49,896 bases of DNA from Planctomycetota bacterium. GTDB taxonomy: Bacteria; Planctomycetota; Phycisphaerae; UBA1845. The position numbers and the translations under genes are program-made. The stretch is from NCBI GenBank assembly GCA_024280855.1, contig JAJRPG010000045.1, positions 1 through 49,896 on the forward strand, given 5' to 3'. The notes below the pieces were generated by a model. That model was not told the DNA's origin, did not search any database, and saw only the letters and a program-made list of their open reading frames with translations. Each line of letters starts with the position of its first letter. Positions within the stretch are counted from its first letter, which is position 1. Below, in pieces: positions 35,606 through 43,524 of the stretch.

Positions 35606-35948
35606 TTTTGGTATTCCTGAGTGTGAATCCCGAAATTTGACCAGTAAATAAGCATTATTCGCCCGTCCGCATTAATAGCGGGCGGGCTTTTTTTATTAGC
35701 ATACAACTGTAGCTATAGGCAATACTCGCTTTTAAGGCTGGATCGGGAGCATGGCCCATCGGAATCCGCGGTTAGGCTTTTTCAGCCATACGCTCGATTA
35801 ACCCCACTTGCATGTTTCGTCATTCGCAGCATATTGGTGTCAAATCGCTTGATTGGTAGTATTGAATCATATTTTAGGACCATTAATCATAGATGGACAG
35901 GCAGGCGGAGTCGGCCTACAGTGCGGGTTTTGCAGGAACAATATTGAG
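35606..35948. other. Spacer between the basic protein and typA
   Basis: It contains the terminator at 35661-35696. A possible promoter region lies near 35849 (TTGATT), with no firm -10. The reading frame of typA is open upstream to 35853, but this part is not conserved in the family and is unlikely to be translated. Confidence 0.45.
35661..35696 (+). terminator. Intrinsic terminator
   Basis: Ten-base arms GCCCGTCCGC and GCGGGCGGGC with one wobble pair, a seven-base loop and a run of seven T. It lies 56 bases downstream of the small basic protein gene. Confidence 0.9.
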
Positions 35949-37766
35949 ATGAAGACCGAGAACGAGATTCGTAACATAGCCATAATCGCCCACGTCGATC
36001 ATGGGAAGACGACTTTAGTCGACCAAATGCTAAAACAAAGTGGCCAGTTCCGAGATTCGGAGTTGTCTCAGACCTGCATCCTGGATTCAAATGACCAGGA
36101 ACGAGAACGCGGCATCACCATCCTGGCTAAGAATATTTCGGTCAGATACAACGGCGTGCGCATCAATCTGATTGATACCCCAGGTCACGCGGATTTTGGC
36201 GGTGAGGTCGAGCGCGTTCTCAAAATGGCCGATGGCTGTTTGCTGCTCGTCGACGCTTTTGAAGGGGCGATGCCGCAGACGCGATTCGTTTTGCGAAAAG
36301 CCTTTGAGTTCGGACTTAAGCCGATCGTGGTTATCAACAAAATCGACCGTGAAGGTTCTCGCCCTAAAGATATCGTCAATGAAGTCTATGATTTGTTCAT
36401 AGAGTTGGGCGCTGACGATGAAATGTTAGAGTTTCCCACCCTTTACGCCTCGGCTATTCAAGGTCACGCCAGCTTAGACCCGGACGTACAAGGCATCGAC
36501 ATTAAACCGTTGTTCGATACGATCCTTAAGGAAATTCCAGCACCTATAGTAGATGCCAACGCGCCTTTGCAAATGCTCATTACGACTTTGGATTACAATG
36601 ATTATGTGGGCCGTATAGGCATCGGTCGTGTGTATGCCGGAACCATTAAGACCGGTCAGAACATCGTCGTGATTCATCGAGACGGCACTCACACGCAAGA
36701 ACGAATCAACGAGCTATTCATGTTTGAAGGACTGGGTCGCGTGCGCGTGGACGAGGTGCCCGCTGGCGATATTTGTGCTGTCATTGGATTGGAGTCTGTC
36801 GATATTGGCAACACCATCGCCGACGTCGATAACCCTAAGCCGCTCCCGATTATCTCGATTGACGAACCCACTTTGCACATGACGATTCGAATTAACGATT
36901 CGCCGGTAGCTGGTCGCTCAGGCAAGTTTGTCACTTCGCGTCAAATTCGTGATCGATTAGAGAAAGAATGCCAACACAATGTCGCTTTGCGCGTGGAGCC
37001 CGGCGCTTCCCCGGAAGAGTTTCATGTGTCAGGCCGGGGCATCTTGCATCTTTCCGTGTTGATCGAAACCATGCGTAGAGAAGGTTACGAAATAGCCGTG
37101 GGTAAGCCCAAAGTAATTTACCGGGAACTGGACGGGAAAAAAACAGAACCTATCGAATTGTGCATCATCGACGTACCTTCCAATCATGTCGGCCCAGTGA
37201 TGGAGCAATTGGGCGCACGACGTGGTATTTGCGACAAAATGGACAACGAGGGAGAGTTGACTCACCTTGAGTTTACGATTCCCTCTCGTGGTTTGATTGG
37301 TCTAAAGAATCGTTTGCTCACCGCTACTAACGGCACCGCTATGATTCATCACAATTTCTACGAATACGAATTTTTCCGTGGCTCGCTACCAGGCCGAAGT
37401 AACGGTGTGATGATTTCACTGGAAACAGGCATGGTTACGGGCTTCGCACTCGACGCCTTAGCTGACCGAGGCATCATGTTTGTTGAGCCAGGAGACCAGG
37501 TCTATTCTGGGCAGGTTATTGGCGAGCACTGCAAAGACGGCGACATCATTGTCAACATCTGCAAAGGCAAAAAGCTAACCAATATGCGTTCTTCAGGGAA
37601 TGACAAAAATGTCATGCTCAAACCCCCGGTGTTGATGTCTCTTGAAGAGGCTTTGGAATTTGTCGCAGAAGATGAGCTGGTTGAAGTAACGCCAGACGCC
37701 ATCCGGTTGCGAAAGAGAATTCTCGACGAAAATAAACGCAAGCGACACGCACGCGCCATGGCCTAG
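35949..37766 (+). CDS. typA: Ribosome-associated GTPase TypA/BipA
   Basis: 605 residues from the ATG at 35949, the family-typical start ([18 protein letters not shown]-loop 14-21). It is a translational GTPase of the EF-G superfamily that binds the ribosome and helps assembly and stress adaptation. It shows the G2/G3 elements E-R-G-I-T-I and [14 protein letters not shown], the N-K-I-D-R guanine motif, then an EF-Tu-like barrel, EF-G-type domains and the TypA-specific C-terminus ([16 protein letters not shown]). Length and all motifs are normal. It has only a weak AGGA about 11 bases upstream. The stop codon lies within an inverted repeat (37754-37775). Confidence 0.97.
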   Translation: MKTENEIRNIAIIAHVDHGKTTLVDQMLKQSGQFRDSELSQTCILDSNDQERERGITILAKNISVRYNGVRINLIDTPGHADFGGEVERVLKMADGCLLLVDAFEGAMPQTRFVLRKAFEFGLKPIVVINKIDREGSRPKDIVNEVYDLFIELGADDEMLEFPTLYASAIQGHASLDPDVQGIDIKPLFDTILKEIPAPIVDANAPLQMLITTLDYNDYVGRIGIGRVYAGTIKTGQNIVVIHRDGTHTQERINELFMFEGLGRVRVDEVPAGDICAVIGLESVDIGNTIADVDNPKPLPIISIDEPTLHMTIRINDSPVAGRSGKFVTSRQIRDRLEKECQHNVALRVEPGASPEEFHVSGRGILHLSVLIETMRREGYEIAVGKPKVIYRELDGKKTEPIELCIIDVPSNHVGPVMEQLGARRGICDKMDNEGELTHLEFTIPSRGLIGLKNRLLTATNGTAMIHHNFYEYEFFRGSLPGRSNGVMISLETGMVTGFALDALADRGIMFVEPGDQVYSGQVIGEHCKDGDIIVNICKGKKLTNMRSSGNDKNVMLKPPVLMSLEEALEFVAEDELVEVTPDAIRLRKRILDENKRKRHARAMA

Positions 37767-37775
37767 TCCATGGCG
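37754..37775 (+). repeat. Inverted repeat spanning the typA stop codon
   Basis: Perfect eight-base arms CGCCATGG/CCATGGCG around the six-base loop CCTAGT, which contains the typA TAG. A second weak hairpin follows at about 37777-37796 (GGTTCT/AGAACC). No T-run follows, so it is not a standard intrinsic terminator. It may protect the mRNA 3' end or be chance. Confidence 0.4.
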
Positions 37776-37923
37776 GGTTCTAAACAGAACCGCGCCCGTG
37801 AGGAAGTGGCCTCCGCTTGAAGTTGACAGGCCCAAGTAGATCGTAGAGGCTCAGCGCCGCCCGTCATGGTACGCGCTATCACGGACTTACGTTTTACACA
37901 TTGATGAGTTGGAGACGGATTCA

Positions 37924-38733
37924 ATGAACATGGGAATCAAAACGATCAACCTGATATGCCCGACGCACCAAATTGCGAAACGAATGGCATTAGCTATGTG
38001 CGCCATATCGGCTTTGAGCTGTGTAGGCTGCGCGGGATTTTCTTCCGGGCGAACCGAAGTCATCGTCATGGGCATGGTTCATAGCGAACACAAAACCAGC
38101 GAACTATATGGCATTGACACAATTCAAGATTATATTCGAGCCATCAACCCCGATTATATCTTATGCGAAATCCCCCCAGACCGATTGGACTTAGCCTACA
38201 GCGAATTTATGAATACGGGCTTCGTAACAGAGCCTCGCGTGCGCGTTTTTCCTGAATACGTTTTTGGGATTTTCCCGTTGTCCAAAGAAATGGATTTTAC
38301 GATTGTTCCGTGTGCAGGCTGGACATCGGAGATGGCGCTCAGTCGTCGCACAAAACTGAAGCGCTGGGCGACCACTCGGCCAGACGATATGGCTGAGGTT
38401 GAGCGGGCGGAGCAAGCAGCCGACGCCGAAATAAAAGAGAGAGGCCTTGGCGATAATCCCGAAGGCATTCATAGCGACGCCTACGACGAAATCGTGAAGC
38501 GAGGCCTGGAACCATATAACCGATTGTTCAACGAAGATTTGAACGCCGGCGGTTGGGATAATATCAACGCGGCTCATTATGCCAATATCGAGGCGGCTAT
38601 TGAGGCGCATAAAGGCGAAGGCAAGCGGTTCCTCATCACGTTTGGCGCGTGGCACAAGTATTGGTTTTTAGAAAAATTGCGTCAGCGAAAAGACATTACG
38701 CTGCGCAAACCGCAGGATTATCTTTCAAAATGA
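37924..38733 (+). CDS. TraB/ChaN-like lipoprotein
   Basis: 269 residues; the ATG at 37924 has GGAG nine bases upstream, while the frame start at 37909 is a TTG without one. The signal peptide ends at a lipobox-like L-S-C-V-G-C (Cys36). The mature part begins V-I-V-M-G-M-V-H-S-E-H (His53), then I-N-P-D-Y-I-L-C-E-I-P-P-D-R-L, and ends F-L-I-T-F-G-A-W-H-K-Y-W. An N-terminal G-x-x-H, a following Glu and a C-terminal G-x-W-H are shared by the TraB/ChaN/EreA superfamily, some members of which are metal-dependent hydrolases. The match is by motif layout only. A role as a periplasmic hydrolase is possible but unproven. Confidence 0.6.
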   Translation: MNMGIKTINLICPTHQIAKRMALAMCAISALSCVGCAGFSSGRTEVIVMGMVHSEHKTSELYGIDTIQDYIRAINPDYILCEIPPDRLDLAYSEFMNTGFVTEPRVRVFPEYVFGIFPLSKEMDFTIVPCAGWTSEMALSRRTKLKRWATTRPDDMAEVERAEQAADAEIKERGLGDNPEGIHSDAYDEIVKRGLEPYNRLFNEDLNAGGWDNINAAHYANIEAAIEAHKGEGKRFLITFGAWHKYWFLEKLRQRKDITLRKPQDYLSK

Positions 38734-38783
38734 TTTTCAGGCTCCGGGGATAGCCAGGCTTTTTGTTAGTCGGGAGAAATTTC

Positions 38784-40133
38784 GTGGGCGAGCATGACAG
38801 CGGTAATGACCTTGAAGCGATGCGTCGGGTAGTTTCCGTAGCCACGCAGTTAAGCGCCACCGTAGACCTCGACGAAATTTTGCACGTCATTGTAGATGCA
38901 CTTCGAGATACCCTTTCCGCAGAGCGAGCTTCTGTTTTTGTATACGACAATAAAACAAACGAATTAGTCACCACCATCGCCCACGGCGTTGGCGATACAT
39001 CGCAAGATTCGGATTCCTCTTCTTCGGTCAAAGAGATTCGTTTACCCCTAGGCAAAGGATTAGCTGGAGAAGCCGCCCGTACCCGCAAGCTCATTAACGT
39101 GCCGGACGCTTACAACGACGACCGCTTTGACACCGCTGTGGATAAAAAAACCGGGTTCCGCACACGGTCTATTCTTACCATTCCGCTCATTTCGTTTGGC
39201 GTAGACCTTGTCGGCGTCGCTCAGGTTTTGAACAAAAATCAGGGCTGCTTTGACGAGCATGACGAAGAAATCGCCGTCGCACTCGCTTCACAGGCAGCCG
39301 TCGCGATAAAGCGTGCGCGATTAATCGAAGACCGTTTGGTTCGACACAAGCTGGAACATGACCTGAGCATTGCCCGCAGTATTCAACGGGAAACATTTCC
39401 GTCATCCATGCCGGACATTCCAGGCTATGATGTAGCCGCTTGGTCAGACCCTGCCGATGAAACAGGCGGTGATATTTACGATGTTTTCGGGCTTCGGGTT
39501 AAGGATAATAGAAAAGTTATCGTTAGCGGAAAAGGCGAAGTCGAGCAGGCTTTATTGTTGCTAGCTGATGCCACCGGTCACGGGATTGGCCCAGCCCTAA
39601 CCGTCACCCAGCTCCGTGCGATGGTACGCATGGCCTCAAGGGCGGGCCTGGACCTTATTGAAAATATACGTCAGATTAATCGCCAATTAGTGCAAGACCT
39701 TCCCGATGGACGCTTTATCACCGCATGGTTTGGCCTGTTGACGGCTAATAGTGATTCACTACTAAGTTTTAGTGCGGGGCAAGCACCGCTCATTCACTAT
39801 CACGCCGCCGACGATTCCATGTCCGTCCTCAGGTCTGATACTTTTCCGCTTGGCATTTGCGAGGAGTTGCCAACTCAAATTGGCGTTTCTGCCAGCATGA
39901 GACCAGGCGATATTTTCGCGATTCTTTCGGACGGATTTTTCGAGGCCACAAACGCTGCGAAGGAATTCTACGGTGAACAAGCTGTCATGGACGTAATCCA
40001 AAATCATCACAACGAATCCCCCGCGAGCATGATCGAAGCGATTCGTACCTCATGCCAAAATTTCTCAGCAGGCGTACCAATCGCCGATGATCAAACAGCC
40101 GTGGTGATTAAACGCGATGAGGCCGATTCTTAA
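38784..40133 (+). CDS. GAF domain-SpoIIE (PP2C-type) serine phosphatase
   Basis: 449 residues from a GTG at 38784 (GGGAGA upstream; the TTG at 38763 precedes that site). Residues about 15-185 are a GAF sensor domain (V-D-L-D-E-I-L-H-V-I-V-D-A-L; A-S-V-F-V-Y-D; R-S-I-L-T-I-P-L). A short helical linker (S-I-A-R-S-I-Q-R-E-T-F-P) leads to the RsbU/SpoIIE domain with D-E-T-G-G-D-I-Y-D, D-A-T-G-H-G-I-G-P-A and I-L-S-D-G-F-F-E, whose Asp residues bind Mn/Mg. Such enzymes dephosphorylate anti-anti-sigma (STAS) proteins in partner-switching stress pathways. No STAS or anti-sigma gene is next to it. Its 3' end converges with the cytochrome-like gene, 15 bases apart. Confidence 0.92.
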   Translation: MGEHDSGNDLEAMRRVVSVATQLSATVDLDEILHVIVDALRDTLSAERASVFVYDNKTNELVTTIAHGVGDTSQDSDSSSSVKEIRLPLGKGLAGEAARTRKLINVPDAYNDDRFDTAVDKKTGFRTRSILTIPLISFGVDLVGVAQVLNKNQGCFDEHDEEIAVALASQAAVAIKRARLIEDRLVRHKLEHDLSIARSIQRETFPSSMPDIPGYDVAAWSDPADETGGDIYDVFGLRVKDNRKVIVSGKGEVEQALLLLADATGHGIGPALTVTQLRAMVRMASRAGLDLIENIRQINRQLVQDLPDGRFITAWFGLLTANSDSLLSFSAGQAPLIHYHAADDSMSVLRSDTFPLGICEELPTQIGVSASMRPGDIFAILSDGFFEATNAAKEFYGEQAVMDVIQNHHNESPASMIEAIRTSCQNFSAGVPIADDQTAVVIKRDEADS

Positions 40134-40148
40134 AGCATTAGCCCGACC

Positions 40149-40598
40149 CTATCGCAACTGATTATGACAAGTCTGACAATTTCCTTTGATCTTAGAAACT
40201 AACGCGAGCATTTCATCAGCATTCGCTGATTCCGACGTAGCATGGTCACGAAGCTTCAAAGAATCATCGCGAAGCGACCGGGAAAAACCACGGTACGCAG
40301 CTTCCTTGCCTTTGCCGACGGAATTCACGTTGGACAACTCAGCTAGCACTTCTGACAAATGAGCAATTTTTTCCAGGCTTTTGGGATTGGTCGGGTCGGA
40401 TTTCATGGCTTTGGATAGCTCTCCCATCATGATACGCTGACCTACCATCAGCGAGCTAATCGAAGCCACTGTCCGAATTTTCACCATCTTGGCCTTTTTA
40501 GCTCTTTTCTTCTTAGCCCTGCCTTCTCCGGCGAGAGCGACGATCGGAATAATCATGAGCAGGCAGAGCGTCGTGAAGCTTATCCATTTTCGAGTCAT
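40149..40598 (-). CDS. Cytochrome c-prime-like exported protein
   Basis: 149 residues; the ATG at 40598 has GGAG six bases upstream. A signal peptide ends near A-L-A-G, followed by a very Lys/Arg-rich stretch (A-K-K-K-R-A-K-K-A-K). The rest is four-helix-like, ending in C-Q-T-C-H (Cys141, Cys144, His145) four residues before the C-terminus. A single C-terminal C-x-x-C-H on a helical bundle is the pattern of cytochrome c-prime, so covalent heme in the periplasm is likely. The usual N-terminal-helix Met/Arg residues cannot be judged. The basic segment after the signal is unusual. Function (gas binding or electron transfer) is unknown. Confidence 0.7.
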   Translation of the reverse strand: MTRKWISFTTLCLLMIIPIVALAGEGRAKKKRAKKAKMVKIRTVASISSLMVGQRIMMGELSKAMKSDPTNPKSLEKIAHLSEVLAELSNVNSVGKGKEAAYRGFSRSLRDDSLKLRDHATSESANADEMLALVSKIKGNCQTCHNQLR

Positions 40599-40744
40599 AT
40601 TTTTCTCCATAAGTATTGTGATTCCCCTGATCTTTAATCCCAATATCCTAACAGATATTGCAAGAACTTGGCCAATTCAAAAATGTCATCAGTTGTTCAT
40701 CAGGCCCCCTTGACGATGCTCGGTAGACGCCGACACTTCATATT

Positions 40745-41446
40745 ATGGACCAAGGAGTGTCATATAGTGCCTTTGATAGCGTATCTGCGGCTTTCGCAGT
40801 GGATGGGCTGGAAATGCGTTCGCACAAAGGCCGTAGCGTGGAGCAGGTCATCGTTGAGGGGGGTGTCCACTATTTGAAGCGATATTGGCTAGCTGGCTCA
40901 CAAATTTTCCAGCGTCACGTCGCACGAGGCTATCACGAACTGCGAATGATCGATTGGCTAAATCAGCAGGGATTCACCGGGCCAAAAGTGGTGAGAAGGG
41001 GGGATAGTCGATGTCTGGGCATTGGCCTAAAACTTTTTTTCCTCATGGAAGAAGTCAAAGAAGAGCTTTCGCTGGAAACCGTTTGGCGAAAAAATCCTGA
41101 CGGCGCGAATAAGCTTCTACAAGAGCTAGCCAGTTTTACCGCTAAGTTGCACGAGGCTGGGTTCGTTCATATCGACTATTCGGAACGGCATATTTTAGTG
41201 GGTGGGGGAGAAGGTCGTCGAACGTTTCGATTGATAGATGTCGAGAGGGCGAGCATCGGTAAATCGACGCCTCAGTTACTAGCCAATGATCTGGCTACGT
41301 TGGTTGAAAGTATCGCGGACCATCGTTTACAATCGCTCGTGCGGGGGGATTTCATCGATATGTATATCGCAGAGCGCAGCACATTAACCAGCGGCGACGA
41401 ATTCCGAAGACTATTCAGCCAGGCTACCCCTACAAAGAGCTTCTAA
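40745..41446 (+). CDS. LPS kinase-like protein (WaaP/Kdo kinase family)
   Basis: 233 residues, ATG at 40745; the AAGGAG just after it would better suit a later start, so the start is uncertain. It has a short kinase fold with V-H-Y-L-K-R-Y-W (ATP Lys) and an early Glu (Y-H-E-L-R). A catalytic loop H-I-D-Y-S-E-R-H (142-149, Asp144) replaces the usual H-R-D, and the metal motif is D-V-E-R (165-168). This layout is characteristic of WaaP/KdkA-type kinases that phosphorylate heptose or Kdo of the LPS inner core at the cytoplasmic face. It is immediately followed by a second kinase (stop-to-start with no gap), then a GT4 enzyme and an MsbA-like exporter. Confidence 0.82.
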   Translation: MDQGVSYSAFDSVSAAFAVDGLEMRSHKGRSVEQVIVEGGVHYLKRYWLAGSQIFQRHVARGYHELRMIDWLNQQGFTGPKVVRRGDSRCLGIGLKLFFLMEEVKEELSLETVWRKNPDGANKLLQELASFTAKLHEAGFVHIDYSERHILVGGGEGRRTFRLIDVERASIGKSTPQLLANDLATLVESIADHRLQSLVRGDFIDMYIAERSTLTSGDEFRRLFSQATPTKSF

Positions 41447-42355
41447 ATGCCTCACGCGATAACATTTTCTTATCACGAAGTTCCCCTCGATGACGGCTGG
41501 TGCGCGACGGTCTTGTCATCGAATAGCGAGACAACCATGATCGTCAACATCACGACAGGGTTATCCGATCAGGAATGGAAATCCTTTTGCAAACAGCTTC
41601 TCAAAAAACCATCAGCGTTAGCAGGGTTCGCCTCCTTAAAAACTTCAAAAGATGGACAGGTGATTCAAGCGACAATCGCTGATGGCGTTCAAGTCGTGTG
41701 TAAACAAAGTCGCACCAGGGGAGTATTTCGTCGCATCGTAGCCAAGCTGTACCGATCCAGTGAACGTCAGCAATTCGACATTGCCAGAAAACTTCTAGGC
41801 TGCGGAATCTCAACGGCTTTGCCTTACGCATTACTTCACAAAAAAATTGTCAGCGAGGGCTGGCTCATCACACAATATCTTGAGAACAGCATCGACCTGG
41901 ACCAAGTCGCCTTAGCCGAGTTGCCGCGAATGCGAGGGGCTAAGCAGCGTCTGGCAAAAAACACGCTGATATCAGAACTTGCAGATTTAATCTCAAAATT
42001 GCACAAGCACCATATTTATCATCGAGACTTCAAAGCCTCCAACATCCTAGCCACGGGTTTGAACGGAGAAAACCTCGACGTCAAAGTCTGGCTAATCGAC
42101 ACTGAAGGCATTCAGTTTGATATCAACAGCCAGGCGAAAGATGACCGTTCCCTTATCCGCCTAATCGCCAGCTTATTAGACTATCGCAGCGTCACCCGGA
42201 CCGACCTCGCTCGCCTGCTCCGACAACTGGAAGTAATAGATGCCGCCGAGCAATGCCAGTGGAAGCCTCAGCTACGGGAGTTACTTCAGCAGGCAAGCGA
42301 GTACAACGAGCGGTCTCGAAATCGAAAATCTCACAAGCTAGATGGCTATCAATAG
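41447..42355 (+). CDS. Second LPS kinase/RIO-like kinase
   Basis: 302 residues; the ATG follows the previous stop codon directly (TAAATG), with AAAGAG eight bases upstream, suggesting translational coupling. A poorly conserved N-terminal region of about 75 residues is followed by a kinase fold with Y-H-R-D-F-K-A-S-N (His192, Arg193, Asp194, Asn199) and D-T-E-G (218-221) in place of D-F-G. This is typical of the WaaP/RIO-related small-kinase group. The glycine-rich loop is weak, as usual for this group. A likely role is phosphorylation of a lipid-linked sugar. Together with the first kinase it suggests two phosphate decorations or a sequential pair. Confidence 0.82.
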   Translation: MPHAITFSYHEVPLDDGWCATVLSSNSETTMIVNITTGLSDQEWKSFCKQLLKKPSALAGFASLKTSKDGQVIQATIADGVQVVCKQSRTRGVFRRIVAKLYRSSERQQFDIARKLLGCGISTALPYALLHKKIVSEGWLITQYLENSIDLDQVALAELPRMRGAKQRLAKNTLISELADLISKLHKHHIYHRDFKASNILATGLNGENLDVKVWLIDTEGIQFDINSQAKDDRSLIRLIASLLDYRSVTRTDLARLLRQLEVIDAAEQCQWKPQLRELLQQASEYNERSRNRKSHKLDGYQ

Positions 42356-42452
42356 TCACATTTCACATATACTCCTTCTTTCCAAAGCCTTAACGTCGCA
42401 TCGTGGGAAACTTTCAACAACCACAAGGATCGCATAGAATCCGCATCGCGCG

Positions 42453-43517
42453 ATGTTGTTACGCACACTCCATATCGCTGATTCCTTTGAAGCCAAGACC
42501 AGCAGCATAGCCGGGTCGTTGCTGGGGATGGATAGTGCGCTGCGGCAGCATGATCTCGAACCGTCTTTTTGTGCCCCAAACCGCGCGTCCGACTTAACCA
42601 TCGAGCCTCTTGACTCGTTAGACACACTCCTTGCCGACACAGAGCTTGTGCATATTCACGGCTGGGGCACGGATATATCCCGACGCGCCGTTCGCCGAGC
42701 GATCAAACTCGGTAAGCCTTATGTGATCTCATCGCTCGGAACCCTCGTACAACATCCCTTCACACGAGAATCCAGAATGGCCCGACTTCGATCTTGGCTT
42801 AGCGACAGAAGGCTAATTCGCGGTGCCTCTGCCATCATAGCCATGAACGATTCCGAACGCAGCGAGTTAGCCAACCGCTTTCCCGCCGATAAGGTTGAGA
42901 CCCTCGCCTATGGCTTAGACTTCGATCAATTTCGATCTCTTGTCTCAGATGAGCCTCCTACGCTGTCACTACCCGAAGGGAAAATCCTGCTACACCTAGG
43001 CCCGATTCATCCGCAGGAAGGGTTAGTGCCACTATTAAAATCATTCGCCGAGCTAGGCTTGGACAGTGAAGGCTGGGCCATCGTCTTCGCCGGCGAGGAC
43101 GCCGAAGGTTGGCAGGCCCAGCTCGAAGCAGCTGTGCGTAGAAAAGGAGCCAATCAGCAGGTAGCGTTCATCGCTCAGCCGGACCTCGCTACCCAGCGTT
43201 TTTTATTATCGCGGGCGTCAATTTTTATGGCTACGGGTCTTCATTTTCGATCGCCAGCGACTATCCTCCAGGCTATAGCTTGCGATGTACCGGTGTTAGC
43301 CTCGAAACAGTTGACACCGAACGGGCTTGAGCATGTGATTCGCGTTTGTGAGCCAACCCGCGAGTCCATTAGGCCCGCGCTTGGCGCATTGATGACCAGC
43401 GATGTCGATCAAAGAAAAACTATCGCTTCGACAGCGCTGAGCAGCGCAAAAGAAATAGCGGATTGGCATGTGTGTGCTAAATCGTGGGCATCATTATACG
43501 AGCAGATCATAAAGTAG
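42453..43517 (+). CDS. Glycosyltransferase family 4-type enzyme
   Basis: 354 residues from the ATG at 42453 (no clear ribosome site). It has a GT-B fold. The N-terminal domain has L-H-I-A-D-S-F, a V-H-I-H-G-W-G-T-D-I strand and P-Y-V-I-S-S-L-G-T-L. The C-terminal domain has I-L-L-H-L-G-P-I-H-P-Q-E-G, then W-A-I-V-F-A-G-E-D and a sugar-nucleotide region with C-D-V-P-V-L-A-S-K-Q. The usual E-x7-E motif is only partly recognisable (positions near 275-290 read as A-T-I-L-Q-A-I-A-C-D). It is probably a retaining enzyme adding a sugar to the lipid core or another envelope glycan. It lies between the kinases and the exporter (7-base gap to the latter). Confidence 0.82.
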   Translation: MLLRTLHIADSFEAKTSSIAGSLLGMDSALRQHDLEPSFCAPNRASDLTIEPLDSLDTLLADTELVHIHGWGTDISRRAVRRAIKLGKPYVISSLGTLVQHPFTRESRMARLRSWLSDRRLIRGASAIIAMNDSERSELANRFPADKVETLAYGLDFDQFRSLVSDEPPTLSLPEGKILLHLGPIHPQEGLVPLLKSFAELGLDSEGWAIVFAGEDAEGWQAQLEAAVRRKGANQQVAFIAQPDLATQRFLLSRASIFMATGLHFRSPATILQAIACDVPVLASKQLTPNGLEHVIRVCEPTRESIRPALGALMTSDVDQRKTIASTALSSAKEIADWHVCAKSWASLYEQIIK

Positions 43518-43524
43518 TCGTTTC

